Shown here: piece by piece, positions 55,050-63,944 of the stretch | Layout of the letters: the number at the start of each line of letters is the position of its first letter | Numbering within the stretch: position 1 is the stretch's first letter | Assembly (NCBI RefSeq): GCF_900474295.1 | Contig: NZ_UCOB01000015.1 | Location: forward strand, 1 to 64,000 | DNA: 64,000 nt | Reading direction: 5' to 3' | Source: Synechococcus sp. UW140 | Lineage (GTDB): Bacteria > Cyanobacteriota > Cyanobacteriia > PCC-6307 > Cyanobiaceae | Translations under genes and position numbers: made by a program | Notes under the pieces: model-generated | Told to the model about the DNA's origin: nothing | Seen by the model: only the letters and a program-made list of their open reading frames with translations | The model's database searches: none

Positions 55050-55757
55050 TCACGCTAGGCAGAGCATTGCTGTGTGCATGGGATTGGCACCATTGCCCAC
55101 ATCCCCCTGGCCTGCCACCATCGCCAGGCACCAAGGTCCCTGCCGCCAGCGACTGGCTGAGAGCACTGCGCCATCTCCCCGATGGATCACAACACTTCGG
55201 TCGCGACTCCAGCACCACTGGGTGAGATCGCGTCCCAAACTGCCCCGTTGCCATTTGATCGCCGACTCTTTCAGCACCCAGTGCGCCAACACCGCCTGGC
55301 GTAAAGCTTCTGGCACCAGCCCGCTCAGGTGTTCTTGCTCCTCGGCACAAAAAAAGCGCTTGAGGATGGATTCGGCGGGAATGACACGGTCGCATCGCTC
55401 CAGATCCACCCCAACCCGCCACGGCGCCCAAGCCAGGAGCAGTGCATCCGGACAATGACTGAGACTGACAAACCCCCATCCCTCCGCCAGCTTGGGCGGC
55501 TGTCCAGGAGGAGCGTCCAGGGGCAAAACTTCCGGCGGCAGATCTAGCAAGTCCGCAAGCAGACTTCGCATCCAACGGCGTGACCACACGTACTGTTGCC
55601 GCCGTTTTGACGGCAAACCATCTGCCCAGGCCTGCTCCTGCGCGGAGAGGTTCGTTGTCGGAGCGGTTCGCGAGAACGGAACCAACCAAAGGGCGGGTAC
55701 GCTGCGCTGCGGCCTTTTTGCACTGCGCCATGCCACTTCAGATCGGAGATCCAGCAC
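55050..55757 (-). CDS. 4'-phosphopantetheinyl transferase (Sfp/HetI type)
   Basis: 235 residues from ATG 55757. The motifs GVDLERCDR and WVLKESAIKWQRG give the Mg- and CoA-binding acidic set; SRRWMRSLLADLL is the N-lobe. It activates acyl carrier proteins by adding phosphopantetheine from CoA. The start is uncertain: ATG 55757 overlaps the divergent prxQ start by 28 bp, and conserved sequence begins near PALWLVPFS; a TTG at 55685 avoids the overlap. Confidence 0.88.
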   Translation of the reverse strand: MLDLRSEVAWRSAKRPQRSVPALWLVPFSRTAPTTNLSAQEQAWADGLPSKRRQQYVWSRRWMRSLLADLLDLPPEVLPLDAPPGQPPKLAEGWGFVSLSHCPDALLLAWAPWRVGVDLERCDRVIPAESILKRFFCAEEQEHLSGLVPEALRQAVLAHWVLKESAIKWQRGSLGRDLTQWCWSRDRSVVIHRGDGAVLSASRWRQGPWCLAMVAGQGDVGNGANPMHTAMLCLA

Positions 55758-56197
55758 CGGATTTCACTCTCCCGGACCAGAACGATGCATCGGTGCAGCT
55801 TTCATCCCTGAAAGGGAAGCGAGTTGTGATCTACTTCTATCCCAAGGACGCCACCCCTGGCTGCACCAAGGAAGCCTGCAATTTCCGAGACCGTTGGGAC
55901 GCCTTTAAGCAGCACGACATCACCGTTCTGGGCATCAGCAAAGACAACGCAGCCTCACACCAGCGCTTCATCACCAAACAGGAGCTGCCCTTCACCCTGC
56001 TGACCGATGTGGAGCCATGCGCTGTGGCCACCAGTTTTGAGAGCTACGGGCTCAAGAAATTCATGGGCAAAGAGTTCATGGGCATGATGCGCCATACCTT
56101 CGTTGTCGATGCTGAGGGAAAGCTCGAATTGATCTACCGCAAGGTCAAGGCCGAGAGCATGGCTGATCAGATCCTGGAGGACCTGGGCCTCAGCTGA
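55730..56197 (+). CDS. bcp: Peroxiredoxin Q / BCP (thiol peroxidase)
   Basis: 155 residues. Peroxidatic Cys in YPKDATPGCTKEACNFRDRW with the second Cys five residues on, the PrxQ arrangement. It reduces peroxides with thioredoxin electrons; in the same window FtrC supplies the light-driven thioredoxin system. Complete, standard ends (PLQIGDPAPDFTLPDQ). Tail overlaps coaX by 8 bp; head overlaps the PPTase frame. Confidence 0.95.
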   Translation: MPLQIGDPAPDFTLPDQNDASVQLSSLKGKRVVIYFYPKDATPGCTKEACNFRDRWDAFKQHDITVLGISKDNAASHQRFITKQELPFTLLTDVEPCAVATSFESYGLKKFMGKEFMGMMRHTFVVDAEGKLELIYRKVKAESMADQILEDLGLS

Positions 56198-56870
56198 CCA
56201 AAGTCACCATCCCCTCCATCACCAGATCAGGGGCATGGATCACTTCAGCCCCCTGCTGACGCAGCGAATCGATCAGCAGGGGAGCATCGCCTCCGCACAA
56301 CCACAACGGCCAAGAACAGCTGCGCTGTGCTTCAAGAAGCAGACCCAGGAGCGATTGGATGGCACCTTTCTGCATCGCCGCAAGCGTGGCGTGGGGGAAA
56401 AGCTCTGAGGGCAACTGATGCAGCGCTTCCGGTTGCGGCAGGTCACGGGTCCCAGCAGCCATCGCCCTCAGCTGCAGACCGAAACCAGCCGCCAGTTGCC
56501 CTCCTGCGAACTCCCCCTCCGAGGTGACCCGGGTGAGGCTGAGCACGGTGCCGGCATCCGCCACCAATACCCCCCCTGGCGGTGACAACGGCACCGCTCT
56601 AGTCGTGGCGGCCCAGGCCGCCAACGCACGATCCACCCCGAGCCAAGGGGGCATGCCCTTCAGAGGAAGATGTTCCAAACCAAGCCGCGTGGTCTGAGAC
56701 AGGACTGGATGAACGGGCACCGGACCAACTGCTGCCCAACGCGCCAGCACAAGTCCGTCCAATCGCAAAGGATCCGGATTGGTGTGCGCAAACACCCAAC
56801 CCTCCGCAGTGCGCGTTGCCCAGTGCCACCGACTGTTCCCGATCAGCAAACATGTGCAGCCATTGGGCAT
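56190..56870 (-). CDS. coaX: Type III pantothenate kinase
   Basis: 226 residues. Actin-like fold motifs: LLIGNSRWHWA (phosphate 1, with Ser replacing the usual Thr), GVDRALAAWAA, and VADAGTVLSLT (phosphate 2). First step of CoA synthesis. Two bases separate the cysH stop from this start, so they are co-transcribed. Small for CoaX but all blocks are present. Sulfur and CoA supply are thus linked by position. Confidence 0.92.
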   Translation of the reverse strand: MPNGCTCLLIGNSRWHWATRTAEGWVFAHTNPDPLRLDGLVLARWAAVGPVPVHPVLSQTTRLGLEHLPLKGMPPWLGVDRALAAWAATTRAVPLSPPGGVLVADAGTVLSLTRVTSEGEFAGGQLAAGFGLQLRAMAAGTRDLPQPEALHQLPSELFPHATLAAMQKGAIQSLLGLLLEAQRSCSWPLWLCGGDAPLLIDSLRQQGAEVIHAPDLVMEGMVTLVS

Positions 56871-56872
56871 GC

Positions 56873-57637
56873 CTAGATGCCGTCACCCATCACGCCCGGG
56901 AGGTGGATTCCACATTCCTGCTTGAGCCCACCGAAACGGGTCTGACGTCCGGATTGCTCAGCCCCCTCAGGCGCACTGGAATGCCAATCACCCACCGTCG
57001 AATATCCCTGTTCGAACAAGGGATGCTGGGGAAGATCATGCTCCTGCATGTAATAAAACACATCCCGAGGAGTCCAACTCAGAAGAGGCCTCAACGACAA
57101 TCTGCCCCGCATCGGCTCCAGCCAGCCCATCGTCTTGCGGTGGTCCGTCTGACCACGCCGCACACCACTAGCCCAGCAGGTCACATCCAATGCGGCCATG
57201 GCTGCCTCGAGGGGCTCCACCTTGCGGAGTTGGTGATAGAGCTCGAGATCTTCCACCTCTCCGGTCTCCCACAGGCGACCGTGAAGGGCCTCCATCCGAG
57301 CCGGTGAGAGCGTGCTCTGGGCTACATGCAATTTAAGGTTGAAGCGCTCACTGAGCTGATCGGCGTAGCGGTAGGTCTCCGCCGGCAGGTAGCCGGTATC
57401 CACCCAGATCACAGGCACGTCTTGTGAATCCTTGAGAGTGCTGAGCATGTGGAGCAGCACCGACGACTGGATCCCAAAACTGGTCGTGAGAGCGAATCCA
57501 GCCCCAAACCGCTTCCGGGCCCACCCCAGTCGCTCTGAAGGCGTCATTGTCTCCAAAGCGACCGCCTCTGCAGCTGAACTGGCGGCCGCTAATGATGCGG
57601 ACCCGGCGGCGGCGGTGTTCGTTGGGCCATCAGTCAT
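56873..57637 (-). CDS. cysH: Phosphoadenylyl-sulfate (PAPS) reductase
   Basis: 254 residues from Met 57637 (MTDGPTNTAAAG); Met 57673 is possible, longer forms are antisense to the divergent oxidoreductase gene. Blocks: TTSFGIQSSVLLHML (P-loop-like), VIWVDTGYLPAETYRYADQL, and the C-terminal ECGIHLPG with the catalytic Cys. No APS-type extra Cys pairs (CC...C..C) are seen, so it uses PAPS and no Fe-S cluster. It reduces sulfate for assimilation; the same cofactor feeds the sulfotransferase at the left end. Confidence 0.93.
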   Translation of the reverse strand: MTDGPTNTAAAGSASLAAASSAAEAVALETMTPSERLGWARKRFGAGFALTTSFGIQSSVLLHMLSTLKDSQDVPVIWVDTGYLPAETYRYADQLSERFNLKLHVAQSTLSPARMEALHGRLWETGEVEDLELYHQLRKVEPLEAAMAALDVTCWASGVRRGQTDHRKTMGWLEPMRGRLSLRPLLSWTPRDVFYYMQEHDLPQHPLFEQGYSTVGDWHSSAPEGAEQSGRQTRFGGLKQECGIHLPGVMGDGI

Positions 57638-57706
57638 CACTCCATCCTCCAATGTCGGCGGCCGTGATGGCATGCCTATGGTCAATTCCACTGCCGAGCT
57701 GCTCCC

Positions 57707-58909
57707 ATGTCCGCCCCATCCAACGGCCGTGAGGCGGCGCCGTTCCAGCCTGTTGTGATCGTGGGCGGAGGATTTGCCGGCCTCACCCTTGCCCTCAGGC
57801 TCAGCCGTCAGCACCTCAGGCCACCGATCGTGCTTGTGGAACCCAGGGAGCAGTTCGCCTTTCTTCCACTGCTCTACGAACTTCTCAGCGGTGAGCTGCA
57901 GCCCTGGGAGGTTGCACCTCGCTACGACACCCTGCTCAACAGTTCCGGAATCTCTCTGATCAAGGATCGGGTCAACAGCATCAACTGGCAGTCGAAAACA
58001 GTGATAACAGCATCCGGGCAGAACCTCCCCTATGGCCAACTGGTTCTGGCGACAGGCTCAAAACCAAATGATTTCGGCATTCCTGGAGTGCGTGAGCATG
58101 CCCTGCACTTCCATTCCCTGGCCGATGTCACGAGCCTGCGTCAACGGCTGCGCACCGTGCAACGGTTGAGCGGCAACAAGATCAACGGGACGTTACCGGC
58201 CCTGATCATTGTGGGAGCAGGAGCGACAGGCGTGGAGCTGGCCTGCAAACTCGCCGACCTGGTGGAAGGACGGGTGGCACTCCACCTCATCGAGCAAGGA
58301 GATCAGATCCTGCCCCTAGCCCGCGCCTTCAACCGAGAGCAAGCGGAAGCCAGCATCAGCCGCAAGGGCATCCAGTGCCACCTCAACGCCAGGGTGGAGA
58401 CCATGACCGCCGACAGCGTGACCTTCACAGGCCAAGGTCGAACCACCACCCTGGCCCACCACGGCCTGATCTGGACCGCTGGCACCAGGTCAAGCCGACC
58501 CACACTCACCCCAGAACTCTCAGAGACAACCGACAGGCTCGCCGTCGATGCCAGTCTTCGCAGCCTGTCGATCCCCGATTGCCTGGTGATCGGGGATCTG
58601 GCCATGCATTCCCAGGCCGATGCCAAAACCAGCAGCTGGCCGAGCACCGCTCAGGTTGCGATGCAACAAGGTGAGGCAGCCGCAGCCACCGTGATGGCCA
58701 TGCGTCAAGACCAGGCTCCGAAGCCCTTCCATTTCAACGACCTTGGCGAGATGCTCAGCCTGGGCAAGGGCAACGCCACCGTGACAGGCATGGGCCTGAC
58801 CATGGCCGGCCCTCTCGCATTCAACCTGCGCCGGCTGACCTATCTAGCCAGGCTCCCGAAAGCATCCCTGGGGCTGCGTTCGGCCGGAGCGTGGTTGCTG
58901 AGCCGTTGA
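57707..58909 (+). CDS. Type II NADH dehydrogenase (NDH-2-like FAD oxidoreductase)
   Basis: 400 residues. FAD fold VVIVGGGFAGLTLALRL, NAD fold ALIIVGAGATGVELACKLAD, and the C-terminal VIGDLAMHSQADAKTSSWPS, then TAQVAMQQGEAAA. The end LNFRRLTYLARL-like segment (FNLRRLTYLARLPKASLGLR) suits membrane attachment. Oxidises NADH with plastoquinone without proton pumping; several cyanobacterial homologues act in redox sensing. It overlaps hflX by 19 bp. Confidence 0.88.
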   Translation: MSAPSNGREAAPFQPVVIVGGGFAGLTLALRLSRQHLRPPIVLVEPREQFAFLPLLYELLSGELQPWEVAPRYDTLLNSSGISLIKDRVNSINWQSKTVITASGQNLPYGQLVLATGSKPNDFGIPGVREHALHFHSLADVTSLRQRLRTVQRLSGNKINGTLPALIIVGAGATGVELACKLADLVEGRVALHLIEQGDQILPLARAFNREQAEASISRKGIQCHLNARVETMTADSVTFTGQGRTTTLAHHGLIWTAGTRSSRPTLTPELSETTDRLAVDASLRSLSIPDCLVIGDLAMHSQADAKTSSWPSTAQVAMQQGEAAAATVMAMRQDQAPKPFHFNDLGEMLSLGKGNATVTGMGLTMAGPLAFNLRRLTYLARLPKASLGLRSAGAWLLSR

Positions 58910-60690
58910 AACAAACTCACCTGGCGGGACGAACCAAAGGCCTGCGTCCCTCCCAACTGCGCCAAGCCGAACGACTCGGGCATCGCCGGCATCCCCAAGG
59001 GACTGGGGCTGATCCCCTCACCCTGGAACGCCTCGCAGAGTTAGTGCTGGATCTGGAGCAACCCCTGCATTTGCTGATTGACAGCCGGGGGCTCTGCCGT
59101 CTGCTCTGGGTGGGGCCACTGAGCGAATCGGGCCAGCTGCTCTCCCATGTGCCAGGCAGCTCTCGACGACGCTCCGGAGATCAACGCCATTGGCGACTGA
59201 TCAGCTGCTTGAAGGTCAATAGCAAGGCACCACTCAGCCCCGACTCCCGCGAGGCCGTCGTCGCTCTTGATCTGCGACCGGACAGTTGGTTGCGTTACCC
59301 CTGTCAGGCGAAGGCGGGGGGGAACTGGACAGCAGCAGCCTGGCGCCCTGACCCAACGGCACCCCTGGGATGGTCTGCCGTTGGCGGCGATCAGCTGCAC
59401 CAACTCTGCAGTGAAGAACTTCCAGGAATCCAAAGCACTGATCCAGCGGCGTTGCCGGTTCCGGCCGCCACCGACGAGGAGCGTGTGTTGCTGCTCACCC
59501 TCAGCGGCTCCGATCCCCATCGCAACGAACGGGACCTGGCGGAGCTGGAGGGGTTGGTGCGCAGCGCCGGAGCACACCCCGTGATGATGTGCCAACAAAA
59601 GCAATCAGCAGCCAACCCACAAACCCTCTGGGGCACTGGGAAACTGCAGGAGGCAGCCCTGGAGGCAAGACGGCATAACGCCTCCTTGGTGATCACCGAC
59701 AGAGAACTCTCCCCTGTGCAGGCCAGAAATCTTGAACGCTGGCTCGACTGCCCGGTGATGGATCGAAGCGAGCTGATCCTCGACATTTTCGCCCAACGCG
59801 CTGCCAGTGCAGCCGGACGGATCCAGGTGGAACTGGCCCAACTGCGCTATCGCCTGCCCCGTCTACTGGGGCGGGGACGCAGTCTGTCCCGACAAGGGGG
59901 CGGCATCGGCACCCGAGGACCAGGGGAAACCCAGCTCGAGAAGGATCGCCGTGCAATCAGCCGCCGCATTGAAGCGCTTCGACGCTCGACGCGACAACTA
60001 CAAGAACATCGCGCTCGCCTGCGCGACCGCCGTGAAGGCCTGCCGAGGCTGGCCTTGGTGGGCTATACAAACGCCGGCAAATCGTCTCTGCTCAATGCCC
60101 TCTGCTCACGCCATGAGCACAAAAAGGTGTTGGCGGAGAACAAATTGTTCGCCACCCTCGATCCCACCACACGCCGCCTCACCCTGCCCCAACCTGCTGC
60201 TGCTGCACGTGAGCTGCTGATCACTGACACCGTGGGCTTCATTCGTGATCTGCCCGACGCCTTGGTGGAAGCCTTTCGCGCAACCCTGGAAGAAGCACTG
60301 GATGCCGACCTGCTGCTGGTGGTGGTCGACCTGGCAGATCCGGACTGGGAGGCCCAGTTGAAAGCAGTGCAAGGACTTCTGGATCAACTGGGATGCGACA
60401 AGCCCCGACAGGTCGTGGCAAACCAGATCGACCGATGTCATGCGGAGGCGATCACCTCAATGATCGGCCTGGAGCCGCAGGTGATTTTCATCTCCGCAAC
60501 CGACGGCACGGGTCTGAAGGGCCTCAAGCAACGCCTCGAGCGAACCTTCTGGAATGATCCAGCTCCCGAGGAACACAGAGAAGACAGCGAGGAAGGCAGA
60601 GAAGTCGTGACTGAACTTCCCACAGAAACGAGCACAGATACGGTGGCCTTGCAGACGCCAAATGAGCACGCCCCTCCATGGCCGAATTGA
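58891..60690 (+). CDS. hflX: GTPase HflX
   Basis: 599 residues from GTG 58891; a TTG at 58906 is the other option. HflX-specific N-terminal domain from ~190 (LTLSGSDPHRNERDLAELEG, then FAQRAASAAGRIQVELAQLR and GIGTRGPGETQLE), coiled coil, and G domain with GYTNAGKSSL, DTVGFIRDLP and NQID. It rescues stalled or heat-damaged ribosomes by splitting subunits. The first ~180 residues are an extension not in E. coli HflX, and the tail is acidic. It overlaps the next gene by 13 bp. Confidence 0.93.
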   Translation: MVAEPLKQTHLAGRTKGLRPSQLRQAERLGHRRHPQGTGADPLTLERLAELVLDLEQPLHLLIDSRGLCRLLWVGPLSESGQLLSHVPGSSRRRSGDQRHWRLISCLKVNSKAPLSPDSREAVVALDLRPDSWLRYPCQAKAGGNWTAAAWRPDPTAPLGWSAVGGDQLHQLCSEELPGIQSTDPAALPVPAATDEERVLLLTLSGSDPHRNERDLAELEGLVRSAGAHPVMMCQQKQSAANPQTLWGTGKLQEAALEARRHNASLVITDRELSPVQARNLERWLDCPVMDRSELILDIFAQRAASAAGRIQVELAQLRYRLPRLLGRGRSLSRQGGGIGTRGPGETQLEKDRRAISRRIEALRRSTRQLQEHRARLRDRREGLPRLALVGYTNAGKSSLLNALCSRHEHKKVLAENKLFATLDPTTRRLTLPQPAAAARELLITDTVGFIRDLPDALVEAFRATLEEALDADLLLVVVDLADPDWEAQLKAVQGLLDQLGCDKPRQVVANQIDRCHAEAITSMIGLEPQVIFISATDGTGLKGLKQRLERTFWNDPAPEEHREDSEEGREVVTELPTETSTDTVALQTPNEHAPPWPN

Positions 60691-62522
60691 GTGCGGCGCT
60701 CCAGCACCCCGAGGCCCTGATCACCCTGGCCGTCCTCGGGCTAGCGGTGGTGCTGTTCATCACCGGTGCTCTCGCCCCCGAACTGACCGGTCTGCTCAGC
60801 GTGGCCCTTCTGGTGAGCACCAATGTGCTCACCCCCGAGCAGGGACTCGCCGGGTTCGGGAGCCCCGCCCTGATCACCCTGATGGGACTGTTCGCCGTCT
60901 CCGCAGCACTATTTCGCAGTGGAGCACTCGATCGCCTCCGGGAACTGATCGCCTCCGAGAGCATCCGCACGCCCCGAAGGATGGTGGCGCTACTCACACT
61001 GGTGGTCGGGCCGATTTCGGGTGTGGTGCCTAACACGCCAATTGTGGCCAGCCTGTTACCGGTTCTGGAAACCTGGTGTCAGAGGCGCCGCATCGCTCCA
61101 TCCCGGGTGTTGCTGCCCCTGTCGTTCGCCACCCTCTTGGGCGGCACCCTCACCCTGCTGGGGAGCTCAGTGAACCTGCTGGCCAGCGACATCAGCCAGC
61201 AGCTTGGTTACGGCGCTCTCGACCTCTTCAGCTTCACCGCCATCGGAATCCCGGTCTGGCTGGTCGGCTCGGCCTACATGCTGCTGGCGCCAGGTGTGCT
61301 CCTTCCCAACCGCAGTGCCTCCGGGGATCAGCTTGGGACGAATCCTTCCCAGACCGGCTATTTCACCGAGGTCACCATCCCGGGCGATTCCATGCTGGTG
61401 GGGCAGACCCTGCGCCACAGCCGCCTGCAACGGCGCTTCGACGTCGATGTACTCGAACTGCAACGGGGTAGTGAACGGATCCTGCCGCCTCTCGCCGACC
61501 GACAGATTGAAGCCTTCGACAGGCTGCTACTCCGTGTCACCCGTGCCGACCTGCTTCGTCTCCAGCAGGAGCACACCGTGCAGCTGGCCGACGCCGACAG
61601 GCCACCCACAAACCAGACTCCTCTAGGACCCGTCGATGCCCCGTTGTTTGGAAGCGATGCAGGGGGACAAAAAACCGTCGAGATTCTCTTGCCTGCCGGA
61701 TCCACCTTGGCTGGAGCCAGTCTGCGCGAACTTCGCTTCCGGCAACGCCACAACGCCACCGTGCTGGCTCTTCGCCGCGGCCAACAGACCGTGCAGGAGC
61801 GCCTAGGGCAAGCAGTGCTGCGTGAGGGTGATGTCTTGCTGCTCCAGGCTCCACTGGATGCGATCCGCGGGCTGCAGGCCAGCAACGACCTGTTGGTGCT
61901 GGACCAACTGGAAAACGACCTACCCACCGTCCGGCGTAAACCGCTGGCCATCGCCATCACCCTGCTGATGTTGCTGGTCCCTTCGCTCACCAAAATCCCT
62001 CTGGTGGCATCGGTGTTGTTCGCCGTGGTGCTGCTCGTGCTGGTGGGCTGCCTCCGACCTGGTGAAGTGCAACGGTCGATACGCCTCGATGTGATTCTGC
62101 TGCTCGGATCACTCTCCAGCTTCAGCATTGCGATGCAGACCAGTGGGCTGGCCGATGGACTCGCCTCCGACATGGAGCGGCTGCTGCTTCACTGGCCGAC
62201 CTATTGGGCACTGCTACTGATTTTTCTGGCCACCAATTTGATCACCAGCGTGATGAGCAATGCCGCATCCGTTGCGCTGCTCATTCCGGTGGCCACCCAG
62301 CTATCGGTACCGCTGGGCATTCCGGCCCAGGCCTTGCTGCTTGTGGTGCTATTCGGCGCCAGTCAGTCCTTTCTGACACCAATGGGCTATCAAACAAACC
62401 TGATGGTGTTTGGACCAGGCCGCTATCACTTTCTCGACGTTCCTCGCTATGGCGCCGGCCTCACTCTGCTGATGACGTTGTTGGTTCCCGCTCTCATCCT
62501 TTGGCACTACGGCGCCGCCTGA
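60678..62522 (+). CDS. SLC13-like (DASS) permease with two RCK_C domains
   Basis: 614 residues. Membrane halves at ~1-210 and ~415-614, separated by two TrkA_C/RCK_C domains (TEVTIPGDSMLVGQTLRHSR and KTVEILLPAGSTLAGASLRE). The SLC13 pattern SNAASVALLIPVATQLS and SPALITLMGLFAVSAAL are present. Family members take up sulfate or dicarboxylates with sodium; in cyanobacteria a sulfate role has been shown for some. Three bases from ktrB, so one transcript with the potassium/sodium system. RCK_C domains could sense nucleotides. Confidence 0.85.
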   Translation: MAELSAALQHPEALITLAVLGLAVVLFITGALAPELTGLLSVALLVSTNVLTPEQGLAGFGSPALITLMGLFAVSAALFRSGALDRLRELIASESIRTPRRMVALLTLVVGPISGVVPNTPIVASLLPVLETWCQRRRIAPSRVLLPLSFATLLGGTLTLLGSSVNLLASDISQQLGYGALDLFSFTAIGIPVWLVGSAYMLLAPGVLLPNRSASGDQLGTNPSQTGYFTEVTIPGDSMLVGQTLRHSRLQRRFDVDVLELQRGSERILPPLADRQIEAFDRLLLRVTRADLLRLQQEHTVQLADADRPPTNQTPLGPVDAPLFGSDAGGQKTVEILLPAGSTLAGASLRELRFRQRHNATVLALRRGQQTVQERLGQAVLREGDVLLLQAPLDAIRGLQASNDLLVLDQLENDLPTVRRKPLAIAITLLMLLVPSLTKIPLVASVLFAVVLLVLVGCLRPGEVQRSIRLDVILLLGSLSSFSIAMQTSGLADGLASDMERLLLHWPTYWALLLIFLATNLITSVMSNAASVALLIPVATQLSVPLGIPAQALLLVVLFGASQSFLTPMGYQTNLMVFGPGRYHFLDVPRYGAGLTLLMTLLVPALILWHYGAA

Positions 62523-62525
62523 TCG

Positions 62526-63929
62526 ATGCCGATTCCCGCCGCCCTGCATCGCACCCAAGCCTGGTACCGCCGGCTCACAGTGCCCCAGTTCACGGTGGTG
62601 ACGGGCCTGCTTGTCGTCGCCATCGGCACGATGATGCTGGCCACTCCCCTCTGTTCCGGTCCAGGCGTCGGGCTGTGGGAAGCCTTCTTCACTGCCACCT
62701 CGGCGGTGACGGTGACGGGGCTGAGTGTGATCGACGTGGGGCAGGATCTCACCGGCTTTGGGCAGGGTGTATTGGCCCTAATGATTCTGGTTGGTGGTCT
62801 CGGTCTGATGGCCATCACTACCTTTCTGCAGGGATTTGTGGTGCGTGGAACAGCACTGCGCCGGCGGCTCGACCGCGGTCAGACCCTGGATGAATTTGGC
62901 GTCGGCGGGGTGGGGAACACCTTTCGCGGCATCGCCCTGACAGCAGCCGTCCTGATCGTGCTGGGAGCACTGGTGCTGTACTTCTACGGTTTTACCGATC
63001 TACCCCGCGGAAGTGGGCGGCTCTGGGCTGCGCTGTTCCACAGCATCTCGGCCTACAACAACGCCGGCTTCGGGCTATGGAGCGACAGCCTTGAGCACTA
63101 CCGCACCAACAAAGTGGTGAACGCCGTGGTGCTGCTGCTGATCGTGCTCGGTGGATTGGGCTGGAGGGTCACCAATGACCTCTGGACCAATCGCCGACGC
63201 TTACAACGTCGCAACCTCAGCCTGCACACCCGCCTTGTCCTCCGCGCCACGATCATCCTGATCGCGATCGGCACATTCGGGCTGCTGGTGACTGAAAGCC
63301 TGACCCAGGGGCAACTGCTGACGAAGCTTGCCTGGCCGGAAAGGCTGATGAGTGCCTTGTTCGAATCGGTCAGCTCCCGAACCGCAGGCTTCACCACGGT
63401 GCATCTTTCCCTTAACAGCGTGTCCGATTCAGGGCTGTTGCTGCTGATGACCTTGATGTTCATCGGCGCCAGCCCAGGCGGCACAGGTGGCGGTGTCAAA
63501 ACCACCACCGTGGTAGCCCTGATGGCCGCCACCCGATCCACCTTGCGTGGCCGTGAGGAAGTGGTGATCCGCAACCGACAGATCTCCGACAAGGTGGTGC
63601 TTCGAGCCGTGAGCATCACCGTGGCCTCGCTGTTGTTCGTGCTCGCCATGGCGCTGCTACTCGCGCTCAATAGCAACCTCAAGGGAGATGAACCCTTCAC
63701 CTTCCTCGAATTGCTGTTCACTTGTATTTCCGCCTTCGCCACCGTCGGTCTGGATCTGGGGGTCACCGAAAACCTCAGCCGCTTTGGACAGCTTGTTCTG
63801 GTCGTAGGGATGTTCGTCGGAAGGCTGGGGATTCTGCTGTTGCTCAGCGCCATCTGGGAGACTCTCAACCGCGACAGGCTCAATCGTCAGAATCGGATTG
63901 GTTTCCCACGCGAAGATGTGTATGTCTGA
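62526..63929 (+). CDS. ktrB: KtrB/TrkH-type potassium (sodium-coupled) translocating subunit
   Basis: 467 residues. Four pore loops are visible: SAVTVTGLSV, SAYNNAGFGLW, SSRTAGFTTV and SAFATVGLDLG, each with the selectivity Gly. The K+-channel-like helices and the gating stretch GASPGGTGGGVKTTTV are intact. Works with the cytoplasmic regulatory subunit KtrA, whose gene starts 15 bp downstream. Position after an SLC13 permease suggests sodium-linked ion handling typical of marine strains. Symbol by family; TrkH is nearly the same fold. Confidence 0.9.
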   Translation: MPIPAALHRTQAWYRRLTVPQFTVVTGLLVVAIGTMMLATPLCSGPGVGLWEAFFTATSAVTVTGLSVIDVGQDLTGFGQGVLALMILVGGLGLMAITTFLQGFVVRGTALRRRLDRGQTLDEFGVGGVGNTFRGIALTAAVLIVLGALVLYFYGFTDLPRGSGRLWAALFHSISAYNNAGFGLWSDSLEHYRTNKVVNAVVLLLIVLGGLGWRVTNDLWTNRRRLQRRNLSLHTRLVLRATIILIAIGTFGLLVTESLTQGQLLTKLAWPERLMSALFESVSSRTAGFTTVHLSLNSVSDSGLLLLMTLMFIGASPGGTGGGVKTTTVVALMAATRSTLRGREEVVIRNRQISDKVVLRAVSITVASLLFVLAMALLLALNSNLKGDEPFTFLELLFTCISAFATVGLDLGVTENLSRFGQLVLVVGMFVGRLGILLLLSAIWETLNRDRLNRQNRIGFPREDVYV

Positions 63930-63944
63930 GCAGGAGCGAAGGCC

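Noticed and set aside
54886-55731. 281-codon minus-strand frame over the phosphopantetheinyl transferase
   Set aside because: The PPTase motifs are in a different phase; this frame is low in hydrophobic order and has no family match.
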